Below are positions 44,707 through 55,486 of a stretch of 64,000 nt of DNA, in pieces. Position 1 is the first letter of the stretch. The number at the start of each line of letters is the position of its first letter. The notes beneath the pieces were generated by a model. It ran no database searches, had not been told where the DNA came from, and saw only the letters and a program-made list of their open reading frames with translations. A program made the translations under genes and the position numbers. The DNA is taken from the NCBI GenBank assembly GCA_012861695.1, contig JAAOOA010000093.1, positions 674,001-738,000 of the forward strand. The letters are read 5' to 3'. This stretch comes from Trematomus loennbergii. Taxonomy: Eukaryota; Chordata; Actinopteri; Perciformes; Nototheniidae.

Positions 44707-45810
44707 AGATTCAAAATCAGTTTTCATTTTAGTTTAAGAAGCCAAGCCACGTGTTAGTTGCAGTGCTCCAGCCAACTGTCTATTGATCTGCTTATACGGT
44801 TAATGGAAAGTAGTCAAACATAACTTGAACTATCGACTAAAATAAATCAAAACAGCGGCGTAAACTAACAAGGGCCAGAACCAATTATTAATTTCAGCAT
44901 TTAATTGATTGCAGATTATTATTTTTTCAATTAACATTCCAAGGTGATCTTTTTTTGCCAGTCCAAAATCGAAAAATCTTCAGAATAATAACAATAAAAC
45001 AGAGAGAAGATTTATATATTTGAGAGACATGTATGAAGCACTTTCTGCCAATTTCGCATGGAGTCGTTGCTATATTAAGCAAATATCTACGCACTACATT
45101 TTAGGATTAACATGATGTGTACACAATGTAAGAAATAAAAAAATACAAACGTGTTTTTTTTCCAATTTTTGAAAAACTATTTGACCTTGGACTTAGTTTT
45201 AGAGAGGGATAAGAGTCTTTTTAACAACAACCGTAAATAACATTGACTGACCGTCAGAAGTGAGCAAACTAACGACTCTCAGATTTAAATAACCGTTATA
45301 TGTTGACAGCATGGACTGTATATTTGATTGTCTATCTACAAATGATGGTCCTGATAGACTACAAAAATATTCGGTGTGCAGATCTTTGTTTTCACAATAA
45401 AAGTGTAGTTTATTAGTGAATGTCCTGTACTGGTCTTAAAATCTCATAACATCAGCTTTTTATTTTCCTCTTGGATGTTCTTCTTGACCCTCAGAGAAGG
45501 AGAACATGTTGAATCGTGTCTTTCAGGCATGTCCTTTCCTAACAAAAATTACAGGTTAGATGTGACAATTATGTACATATTAGTTATCTGTTAAATATAT
45601 CCTTTGAATTGATGCTTATCATTTTCTTTACCTTTTTTTCTTATGCCTTGGATATGTTTGTTGTTATAATTAATGTTGCCCTATAACAATATCATTTGGT
45701 AAAATTCCAATGAAATAAAGGAATAAATCCTATATACTGGTTCTTTAAGATTTGAAATTAGAAGAAGAAATGTGTAAGATTTGTAATACATTTAAATTAT
45801 GTTTCCACCT
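44707..45810. other. No gene recognised
   Basis: AT-rich spacer upstream of the GPR160-like gene. The 3' end (TTTCCACCTGCAG, to about 45,812) looks like a splice acceptor for the coding exon, so an upstream non-coding exon may exist here, but I could not place it. Confidence 0.35.
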
Positions 45811-45874
45811 GCAGCAGCAGAGTGTCCCTCCATAATGACCCTCGGTACCTGCTGCACCTCTGGTTGAAAACACA

Positions 45875-46751
45875 ATGAACGTCCCCATCGCCTCCATCCT
45901 GCGGGGCCTGGGAGGAAAATGTCTTCTCAACTGGGCGCTGGTGTTCTTCCAGAGGAAACACATCTGCCGAAGCTTCCTGGGAGTTTTCAGTGTGTCCCTG
46001 GCTGTTGCCGACACACTCCTGACCCTCTCCATCACCGCCCTGCACCTTCCAGGCTGAGGGACACCTGCTGGGCTTAAAGCTGACCCGGTACCATGTGTGT
46101 CTGCTGGTTCAGATCCTTGGAGAAGTCTACAGCGCTCTGCAGTGGCCGGTCGTAGTCCTGGCCGGTTTGGACCATTTCTTCTCCATCACTCGGAGGTGGC
46201 AGGCCTCCAGCAGGTTGAGCCTCTTTGTGAGCGGCCTGCTGTGGATCCTCTCTGCTCTCTACGTCTTCCTGCTGTCTGACTTCAGGCCCGTCATAGAGGA
46301 AGTGTTTCACATCCAGATCCACCAGTGCTGGGTCTTCCACACCTCTCAGATCCTGCACATTGCTACGTCTCTCCTCCTGATTTTGGGCTGTGCAGCGTTG
46401 CATGCTGGATGCCTGACATTAAAACATTCTCCTTTAAAAGATCAAACTACAGACCAAAGTAGAGCTCTCTCCAGAAGAAGTTTTGTTCTCCAGACCCTGC
46501 ATATATTTCTGAACACATGGGCTCTGTTCCTGGTGATCCTGGCCGTGCTCCTCCTGCTGCTTGTGGGAATCCCTGCCTACCTGGGCCTGAGCGGCGCCTG
46601 GCTCTGCTTCCTCAACAGCCTCCTGATAGCAGTGGTTTTATGTGCAGTCTGTCCCGCCTCGCAGCTGGGGCAGGGCTGGGGGGCCGTGCCCCCCGACAGC
46701 TTCTGTGAGTGGAGATTTACATTTAGCCTGGCTTCGGAGGACAGAGCCTGA
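45875..46751 (+). CDS. gpr160: GPR160-like G-protein-coupled receptor, with one frameshift
   Basis: From the ATG at 45,875 the frame reads GGKCLLNWALVFF, RKHICRSFLG and FSVSLAVADTLLTLSITALH, equivalent to TM1-TM2 of GPR160. It then stops at 46,049-46,051. One base out of frame it continues with LKLTRYHVCLLVQ and further helices to the end: LFVSGLLWILSALYVFLL, ILHIATSLLLILGC, LFLVILAVLLLLLVGIPAYL, and GAWLCFLNSLLIAVV, then CEWRFTFSL near the C-terminus. The late motif IPAYLxxxxxWLxFxNSxLIA matches human GPR160 as I recall the family. One extra C in CCTTCCAG (about 46,046-46,050) would explain the break. A splice acceptor-like CCACCTGCAG precedes the exon (about 45,812). GPR160 is an orphan receptor of the plasma membrane. 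I favour an assembly indel over a pseudogene because the rest of the frame is intact. Confidence 0.75.
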
Positions 46752-48430
46752 CCACACAGGTAAACACAAAAAGGTCTTGTGTTGGAAGATGTGGACTTAA
46801 CTCTTGAGACCTCAATGTGGACCTGTTTGGTCAGACCACTACTTTGGCTATAATAATAACAATAACAAGATGGTATTGTTCCGAGATATCCATTAATGAA
46901 TCCTAAAGACTTTGCTTAGCCCCTGGCTTTAATTGATTTTGAATACTAAATGTTTTGAATGCATTTTATAAACAGCTAATAAAGTGATTAATGAAAGGAT
47001 GAATTGTTTGTTAAAATAAGAATTGTCCATGTCTATTGAATCAGTGTGGGTGGGATGCTGCCATTGTTTCACATAGTTAGTCCGTTAGCGTTTCGTGGCA
47101 GAATGGGCTTCTGGAAGCTTCTACTGTATCGGGAACTAGAATAGAGGATTTGAGGACCTCTCCATATTGTCAGCTGACACATTTTGTCACTCCAATTTTG
47201 CAATTGTGCAAGATGCAGTCATGCAACTTTGCAGATGTTAAAATGAGATTAGAAGGTTGATTTTAAAGATGGGCGTGGTCCAAGCGAGGGCGCCAGAAGG
47301 AGATGTGTGAGGAAGTCTGGTGTGATTGCATCACAAGATGATTTTCAAAACCAGGCCCACCTTCACTAGCTGCAACATTAAAGTGATGAACACATGAATG
47401 CATCACTAATTATAATACAAAGTATGCTGTAATATATACTAAGTATATTCTAATTTTAATTATTAATACCTACAAGTGTATTTCTACACTTTGATTTTGC
47501 TACATTTACTTATTTGCATACTTCTTCCAAAACCGCTCAGATATACAATATTGTTGTAATTATTGATTCCTCTGTCAAATTATCATTAATGTATTGATCA
47601 TGGAGTCAAAATATCAATTTAATTGCATAATTATGACACTAAACAGTAAATATTTGAGAGGCTGAAACCAGAAAATGTTATTTGTTTGAAGTAAGAAATT
47701 CGTTTTCTGTTGATCAGAGACTGATTCATTTAATTGAGCTCTTTCAATTCTACACATTATTATTTCAAGAGACAGGGATTTATTTATTATAACTTGAGTG
47801 CCACTCACTGGCTTCAGTGTGTCCATACTGTTGTTGACTATAAATCTCCATTATCAGCTGTAGAGACGATATGTACAAAACTACTGAAGTTAAAACCACA
47901 TCAGAAGCTTGCTGATGATTTTCAATATGAATTTGGTGCAAATGTGTGAATGTTTAGTCAATAAGGAAGTGACGAGGAGGACAGAAATGTGCATCAAAAA
48001 GGCAAAAGACAACTCTGGTTTGACACTACAGAACTTTACTTGAATTTGATCCAAGTTCATTGTCTATACAGGGAATATTTACAAGATCTGAAATCAGGGA
48101 AGGGCAAAAACAGAAGGAAAAAACAAACACAACTGAGGTATTAGCTAAAAGCATTTACAGGTATGTAATTTACTAATATCAATGATGATAAACAGTTAGA
48201 GATGCAGTGTCTTCTGCTTAAAAAACATATTTTGATATCACAACATGAGGTAGGAGAACAGTGTCTCGATTCATGCAAGAACAAAAGTCTCATCACACTG
48301 TAGTATTGGCAACGTAGTATGCAATGGTCAAACACAGACGCTGTGTTTCAGAACAGCATCAAGGGGAAAGAGGGTTCTTTTTAGCAAAGCCATAATCTTT
48401 TTTTTCATCTATAGCAGGATGTGTATACAT
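46752..48430. other. No gene recognised
   Basis: Downstream flank of the GPR160-like gene. Possible poly(A) signals follow (CTAATAAAGTGATTAATG near 46,975). The frames are short and AT-biased, without splice context. Confidence 0.4.
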
Positions 48431-48683
48431 TAACCCTTGTGTGGTGTTCGGGTCAAATTGACCCGATTTCCATTTTCAATGAATAAAAAAAAATATATGG
48501 ATATTTTCGTTCAACCTGAAACTCAATGGCCGGGTCTTATTTATTGTGAAGGACATGTGGAATTGTTTTTATTTTTTTCCACTTATGAAAAAATGCCCAC
48601 CCGCATTTATGTCCTTCATAAGAGGTTCGGGTCAATCTGACCCGGATACAATACCAGGACAGACAGAGAAAAACACACAGAAA

Positions 48684-48693
48684 CACACACACG

Positions 48694-48755
<62 letters not shown>

Positions 48756-48776
48756 ACACACACACACACACACACA
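48684..48776. repeat. (CA)n microsatellite
   Basis: A nearly pure CA run, with ACGCACGC at the start and one CACCAC interruption near 48,753, inside the left part of the piggyBac element. Confidence 0.9.
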
Positions 48777-48944
48777 AAACTATCCTAAAACATTATAAAC
48801 ATTTTAGATCTTCCAGAAATGTATAAACATTTTACATTTTCTCGCACTGTGCCCCTCGCACCTGCACGCCGGAGGAGGGACTAAACAGAGACATAACCTC
48901 ACATTACAGTGTATAGTGCAGAACTACAATTATCTACCAGCAAA

Positions 48945-49594
<650 letters not shown>

Positions 49595-50442
49595 ACGGAC
49601 TTGCCCATTGACTCACATGATGTTCTGCAGCGTCACTTCATCAATATATTTTTCGGATATACTGTATTTTATGAATAGTGACTGTTAATTGTTTTTATTT
49701 GCTTTGTGTTTATATCTGTTCTATGTCATTGATATGGATGTTTCATCATCTCTATATATTTCACAGCCAAATACTTTTGGATGTGTGGTTCTTGTGTTTC
49801 AATTGCTGTGAAAATTGCTTTATTTCCTTCAGGGCTTTGATTATTATATGACAGATTAAAAATAATAAACATTAATGAAAAAATGTTTCATTTACATTTG
49901 TCCTAGAAAAGCATGAGCAAAATGGAAACCTAGTTTTTATTACAGTGTATTTTTTTTTAACATAAATTACATTTTTATCACAAAAAACGATGGACACTTC
50001 CATTGTTAAATTTGATCTAGCAAAGAGTATTTTCAAAAACGAATCATATATTGTATATTGTTGAGGAATGAGTTAAAGGCAATATATATAAGGAATTGTG
50101 CATGTTGAATTTAGTTCTGTATTTTTTTAAACCCTGAAATATGTTCGGGTCAACATTACCAAAGGGTGCGAAATGTGAACATAACACAAGGGAAAAAAAC
50201 ATGTTTTCATATGGCCAACATGCCAACTAATGAGTGTGTCAGGTAATTGTTTAAGTTTTTTAATGTTTGAATAATTTCTGGGGAAATCTAAATGAACACA
50301 AGTTTGGGTAGCAGTCTTCTATCTTATCGTGTTCAGTTTTAGTTGAGGTGTTTACTCTACTACTTAATTTTGTCTCAGTTTTGTTGGTGTTGTTTTTCAA
50401 CAGGCGCAGTATGAGTCTGACTCTCTGTTCTACTATTTTCAG

Positions 50443-50714
50443 GAAAACGACCATTTGAATGCAAAGTCTGCAAGAAGGCCTTCAAACACCAACACCACCT
50501 GATCGAACACGCGAGGCTGCACTCCGGGGACAAACCCTTTCAGTGCGAAAAGTGCGGGAAGCGTTTCTCTCACTCCGGATCGTACTCCCAACGCAACTCT
50601 AGCCGCTGCATGAAGATCCGTCCTGACTCTGACCCGGTTCGAGACCTCGCAGAGTGTCACTCCTCAGACCTGCATGTACCGCAGTTTGACGCTTGGACTA
50701 CGACCCCAACTTGA
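50443..50714 (+). pseudogene. Orphan ZEB-type C2H2 zinc-finger exon
   Basis: After an acceptor (CTACTATTTTCAG) the frame reads [20 protein letters not shown] then [20 protein letters not shown] and [10 protein letters not shown] complete finger (C-x2-C...H-x3-H), the HSGDKP linker and the start of a second finger with SHSGSYSQ are characteristic of ZEB1/ZEB2 zinc-finger clusters. After SYSQ the frame reads RNSSRC, so the expected His ligand is missing; the frame ends at TGA 50,712-50,714. No homeodomain or other ZEB exons are seen. A GT donor (CGACAGGTGAG) lies near 50,790. It is probably a duplicated, decaying ZEB exon. Confidence 0.6.
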
Positions 50715-51790
50715 CTCAGATGAGAGAGAGGGAATAAGAGAAAGTTCACGACTTCTGCTGTGATGCTATGGAGATCCAGCTGGAGGACGACAGGTGAGAC
50801 AACGGCACAACCTGGAGAGGATTAGATGACAAACGGCAAATTAAAGATATTCTGTTGGAGTAAAGTGGAGCTAGAATGAAGTCACCGCTTTCTACAAAAG
50901 CCACATGTGCCTGAACTTGAGAAAACAAAACAGTGAGTTTTGTGGTGGCAATGACATTTTTCTTTTTTTAATAGAGACACATATTTAATAAGTACCTTAT
51001 TAAACGTGTAACTGACACAACTAGGTTGTTTTATGTCTCCAGGTACAAATGAAAGCCTGACTCCACCACGACTGTTTTTAAAATGTCAAGCTAACAAAAA
51101 AATGAGGAAGAGAGTCAAACGCAAAAGCAAACATAAGAATGTATCACCGGGTGGCGCTCGAAGACCACCCAACTCTGAACTGAAGTCTGAAGGCCACAAT
51201 CAGCGCTAATCATTCACAGTTCATTGTGTTATGAGCCAGGATTATATATTTGCAGTGTTGGAAAGTAACTAAGTAGTACAATTACTCAAGTATTGTAATT
51301 TAGTACATATATTGATGCTTGTACTTCACTATATTTAAAAGAGAAATTTAAAAACGTGATGAACTTGATGTAAAAATTAAATGAGTGGACTAACTGTTTA
51401 AGGAACAACAAAGTAAAATTATACAATATATATCACAAGACGTTCTAAATATCGTAAAGTGTATCAAAACTGTGTTTATCTACAACCGTTACAACCTGCT
51501 TGATGCAGCAATTAACAATCTAATGTCATACTGTATATTTAATTATGTATATCGCATATGGAGAATGTTTTTTAATGTACTTTAAGTGTAGTGGCTTTCA
51601 GCACGTTGTCAGCAGAATACACCATGCATCTGTTGAACTGTAATTCTTATGGACTTTTTAACAGGAATGAAATTGCTTGTCCCAAATAAAACCAGTAGGT
51701 GGCAGTGGAGGTCTGACCTGTTGCTTTTATTAGCTTCAGGTTTGTTTTGACAACCCTGTCTTGAAGAAGTACTCAAATGTTTCAGACCTT
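50715..51790. other. No gene recognised
   Basis: Spacer between the ZEB-type exon and duplicon copy 2. A possible further acceptor (TTTATGTCTCCAG, about 51,042) is followed by a short frame with a basic stretch; this may be another decayed exon, but I cannot support it. The left limit of the duplicon lies at the MITE starting at 51,793. Confidence 0.4.
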
Positions 51791-51792
51791 AA

Positions 51793-52037
51793 ATGAGACC
51801 TATCATGCAAAATGCACTTTTGTACGTCTTTTATACATGAATATGTGTCCCCGGTGTTCCAGGGAACTCACCAAGTGTCAGAAAACACAACCCTCTCTGT
51901 TGTCCTCCATACCCAATAAACAGGCATGGCTAAAATGCATGATCTGTTTGGTATTTTGAAAACAGAAACGTATAAATATACCTTATATAGGTATGGCCCT
52001 ACAATATATCATTTAAATATAGCATGATAGGTCCACT
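51793..52037. mobile_element. TTAA-flanked MITE, 245-bp deletion form
   Basis: TTAA lies at 51,789-51,792 and 52,038-52,041; the ends ATGAGACCTATCATGC and GCATGATAGGTCCACT belong to the family of 15-2289. Compared with that copy, about 2 kb (about 142-2172) are missing, including the nested MITE. This marks the left edge of the recognised duplication. Confidence 0.75.
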
Positions 52038-52592
52038 TTAATGGATTATTACTAAAGGAAGACGCCAACGGCCTTTTATCAAAGAAGTGCTTTAGTTTAA
52101 AATATGAAAGTGCCTGGAATAAAATAAAAGAAGAGCCATCATTTGTTTGGAGAAAGTTTTTAAGTGGTACATTTTACATGCCTGAGCCTTTTCTTTAAGT
52201 TGTTGGTGTATAAGTTAAGAAGAAACTTTAAAGTTGGTGTTAAAAGGGTCCTGTTGTGCTTTTGGGGGTTTTCCCTTTCATGTGTTATAGGTTTGTCTGC
52301 AAAGGCTGAACTCCCAAAGTTGTGCCTGTCTCTCCTCCAGTGTTGGTATCAGCAGTAGGGGGCGCCAAAGAGAATTGTAAACTTGCAGTGACTTCTAGTC
52401 AATTTGAAATTACCCTTGACTTATTAAAGGTGATATTTACCTGCTGTTTGTTCGTTTATATAAGTAAAATAACACACATTGCTATAAAGTTGTGAACTTA
52501 ATATGAACACACACATTAATGTCATGAGATGAGCTTGGTATTTGTTAGTGTTTAATCGCATGTAAGACTTTTAGAAGTTTATGAGTCCTGAG

Positions 52593-53640
52593 TAGGGATG
52601 GGTACCGAGCCCCGGTATTAAACGGGCCCCGGGGCTGAATTATTAAAGACCGTGGTACCGTTAAGCTCCGACGTTATCGGTCTTTTTATCGGTACTGGAG
52701 ACATCTAAAAAATATGTCATGTGTATTATTGCTACACAAACATTATATTGCAGTTTTAGTGTCGCCAACTCCGTTTCTAATACGCAAAAAGACTGCAAAA
52801 TGCGTCATTTTTTGTATTTTCGATCTCTCCAATCCAGACGAGAGATCTCTCTCCCCCGCCTGTGTGCGAGGGGGCGGGGCAGTTTACACACACGCAGCTG
52901 CGACATGCAGCAACACACACACACGGAGGAGATGGCGGAGAGAACGCGCTCCGAGGTGTGGTTAAACTTTACCCGTCTCGCTTGTTGCCTAAAGTGCAAT
53001 AAGAGTTTAGCATGTCAGGGCGGTAACACGAGCAATTTGTCTAAACATCTTGCAAAAGTGCACCACCTTCAGACGGAGAAATGCACCGGGTTCGACTGTC
53101 TCTCTCGTAGCTCTGTAGCCCCATCCACGAGTAACGTTTCCACGTCAGGTGTTATGTATGCTAGCAGCAACACACGGAGCTAACTCAATGATTCAAACAT
53201 GGGTTAATGATTAGAGGGAACTGAGTTATTTAGTTTGTTAAAGTTTCAGCCATTCTGTTCACAGTTCTGTCATCAGGTTATTTAATATGATTTGTTAAAA
53301 CGTTGTTGTTTCTGTTGATGTGAAATATTATGTATTTCATTTAAATAAAAAGCAATGTTAGTTTTGTTCACAATTTGTTAATTTTCATTTAATTGTTTAT
53401 TTGAATAGGGACAATGCACATTAATGAACACTTTAGACAAATAATGCTTCAAGTGTAAATATGCCGGATTTTAGCTTTGAGCTAATTTCCATCCGTAGTC
53501 CCTGACATACAACATATAGTTAGTTTACCTCATTTTTTCTCTCCAAAAGAACCGATAAGAGTACCGTTAAAAGACCGGACCGATAAGCGGTATCGATAAA
53601 AGTAGTAGTACCGTTAAAACCTTAACGATACCCATCCCTA
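52593..53640. mobile_element. hAT transposon, non-autonomous, 8-bp target duplication
   Basis: The ends TAGGGATGGGTACC and CGATACCCATCCCTA are inverted repeats flanked by GTCCTGAG on both sides (52,585-52,592 and 53,641-53,648). Duplicon copy 1 has the single GTCCTGAG empty site near 2850. The interior keeps only a BED-finger exon (52,932-53,183) and a LINE-tail-like stretch near 53,391-53,510. No hAT catalytic domain is present. Confidence 0.9.
52932..53183 (+). CDS. BED-type zinc finger ORF of a hAT element, 83 aa
   Basis: From the ATG at 52,932 the frame reads MAERTRSEVWLNFTRL, then CLKCNKSLACQGGNTSNLSK and HLAKVH. The pattern C-x2-C-x16-H-x4-H with the preceding Trp is a BED finger, the DNA-binding N-terminus of hAT transposases. 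A Ser-rich tail follows and ends at TAA. The dimerisation/catalytic region is absent, so this is a deletion derivative. The longer upstream frame is probably not translated. Confidence 0.65.
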   Translation: MAERTRSEVWLNFTRLACCLKCNKSLACQGGNTSNLSKHLAKVHHLQTEKCTGFDCLSRSSVAPSTSNVSTSGVMYASSNTRS

Positions 53641-54111
53641 GTCCTGAGTGCTAAATGTTAAATATTAATACAGAGACTCTTTCTCTTGGTTTATAAAGTT
53701 CACTCCTTTCTCATTCATTCAGCACAAACTAAAACATAACTTAGTGACTTTTATTTATTTAAGTCAGACAGAGATATACAGGCTCACCAAATAACGTCTC
53801 CTTTAATTGATCTTTTTGTGTATCATGTATCCCTGTAAAACACACTTGGTGAACTTACAGGTGTTTTCACTTGTGTTGTAAGTACATTTCTGGCGCATTT
53901 CCACTACAGGACCTCGCTCGACCTCGCTCGGTATGGGCCTCGTTAGGCCTTGTTAGGACTGGCTCATTTATGCTATGTTTCCATTACAGTTTAGTAGCTG
54001 GGGCAGTATCTTTAGTGACGCAGTGTAGGCGGAGCCGTGACGTCATCTTCAATGAGAACCACAGAAAAACAACATCAGCTGTTAGCACTCAAGCTCCTCA
54101 CTGTAAAAACT

Positions 54112-54565
54112 GTTGCTTTGGTAAAACTTAAAAAATATGTGTCAAGCGATTCCAAGCAATTTTAAGAGTTAAGTCAACTTTTGCAATTTTTGAGTTGGTG
54201 AAATGTACTTTTTTTAGTTTTCCTCTACTCAAGAATGTGTTACTTTGGTAAAACTTAAAAAATATGTGTCAAGCGATTCCAAGCAATTTTAAGAGTTTAG
54301 TCAACTTTTGCTATTTTTGAGTTGGTGAAATGTACTTTTTTTAGTTTTCCTCTACTCAAGAATGTGTTACTTTGCTAAAACTTAAAAAATATGTGTCAAG
54401 CGATTCCAAGCAATTTTAAGAGTTTAGTCAACTTTTGCAATTTTTGAGTTGGTGAAATGTACTTTTTTTAGTTTTCCTCTACTCAAGAATGTGTTACTTT
54501 GCTAAAACTTAAAAAATATGTGTCAAGTGGTTCCAAGCAATTATAGGAGTTGGGTAAACTCACTA
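54112..54565. repeat. 127-bp tandem repeat, about 3.6 units
   Basis: Units start at 54,112, 54,239, 54,366 and 54,493, each at GTTACTTTGGTAAAAC or a close variant and sharing TATGTGTCAAGCGATTCCAA and TTTTCCTCTACTCAAGAATG. Neighbouring units differ by a few bases; the last is partial and more diverged. Confidence 0.9.
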
Positions 54566-55270
54566 ATGTGATTTTTTCTGCATATGAAAAGATGAGATGA
54601 GCCTACAATTAAAAGCCCAGATATTAAGTGTAACCAATGCAAATAACAATCTGCTAAGAACCACACGAGAATAAAGTAAATTATAAAACACAATTGAGTT
54701 GCCGGAACCTATATACGACAAACTCTTCCTGATTTCAATCCAACCCTTTAAATATTTGATAGCATTGAAACATTGCAGATTAAACAAATAAATTAAAAAA
54801 GGGAACATTATGGACATGTTAATACATTTTATTAAAATGTGATTATTTCAAAACAGTTGTCATAAAAGAGTAACAAGTTTGTTTAAAAGCACAACACATT
54901 AACATACATGGAGACACATGGTTATTACTTGATGGTTATAACTGCATCTGGCTCTTGGGCAACGTATCACTTCATGCTGTGCATCACGAGCCTGTTGCAC
55001 TTCGACCTCTGCTGTTCCCTGTAAATACAAATAAAACACTAAATTGAGTACAAATCAGGACACACCATGTGTTTTCCTCAAAACAAAAATCAAATCCGTC
55101 TTGAAAACAGTTTACATTAGCTGTTAACAGACAACAGAGGTGCTATTCACATGCATTACAAGGGGTTTAAGCCATCAAAAGGCTGGTTTGCAAGAAAATG
55201 AACCAAATAGTCATGATATTGATATAGTTCATAAAATGTCCAACTACTTCTTTTTAACCCCACCTCATGC

Positions 55271-55486
55271 TCAGAGATGTATATAAAGTGGCACATGGGT
55301 CCTAGAATAAAAAGAACAGACGATTATTTCAACTTTTATCTTGATAAGTGAGAGCGCATGCCAGTCTACATGAATGCAGGGCAAGGCACGTTTCTGTCCA
55401 AAGGTTCCATGATGGAGTCGATAATGTTTTAAAATATCACTTTGAGTGGTGACACTAGTGCTGCATAGTTTACATCTCCATCCCAT
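55271..55486 (-). CDS. C2H2-type zinc finger exon, partial, within the copy-2 insertion
   Basis: The minus-strand frame starts MGWRCKLCSTSVTTQSDILK then HYRLHHG and PCIH. This W-x-C-x2-C-x12-H-x5-H finger followed by PC-x-H resembles the first exon of teleost multi-copy proteins often annotated beside transposons. No second finger or other domain is visible nearby. It may be an exon of a gene carried by the insertion; the rest is not found. Confidence 0.4.
   Translation of the reverse strand: MGWRCKLCSTSVTTQSDILKHYRLHHGTFGQKRALPCIHVDWHALSLIKIKVEIIVCSFYSRTHVPLYIHL

Noticed and set aside
45745..46403. Minus-strand frames of 82-109 codons opposite the GPR160-like gene
   Set aside because: The plus strand has clear receptor motifs; the opposite frames are shadows.
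54112..54565. 127-bp repeats as CRISPR or centromeric satellite
   Set aside because: Only about 3.6 units with no spacers, inside a private insertion.
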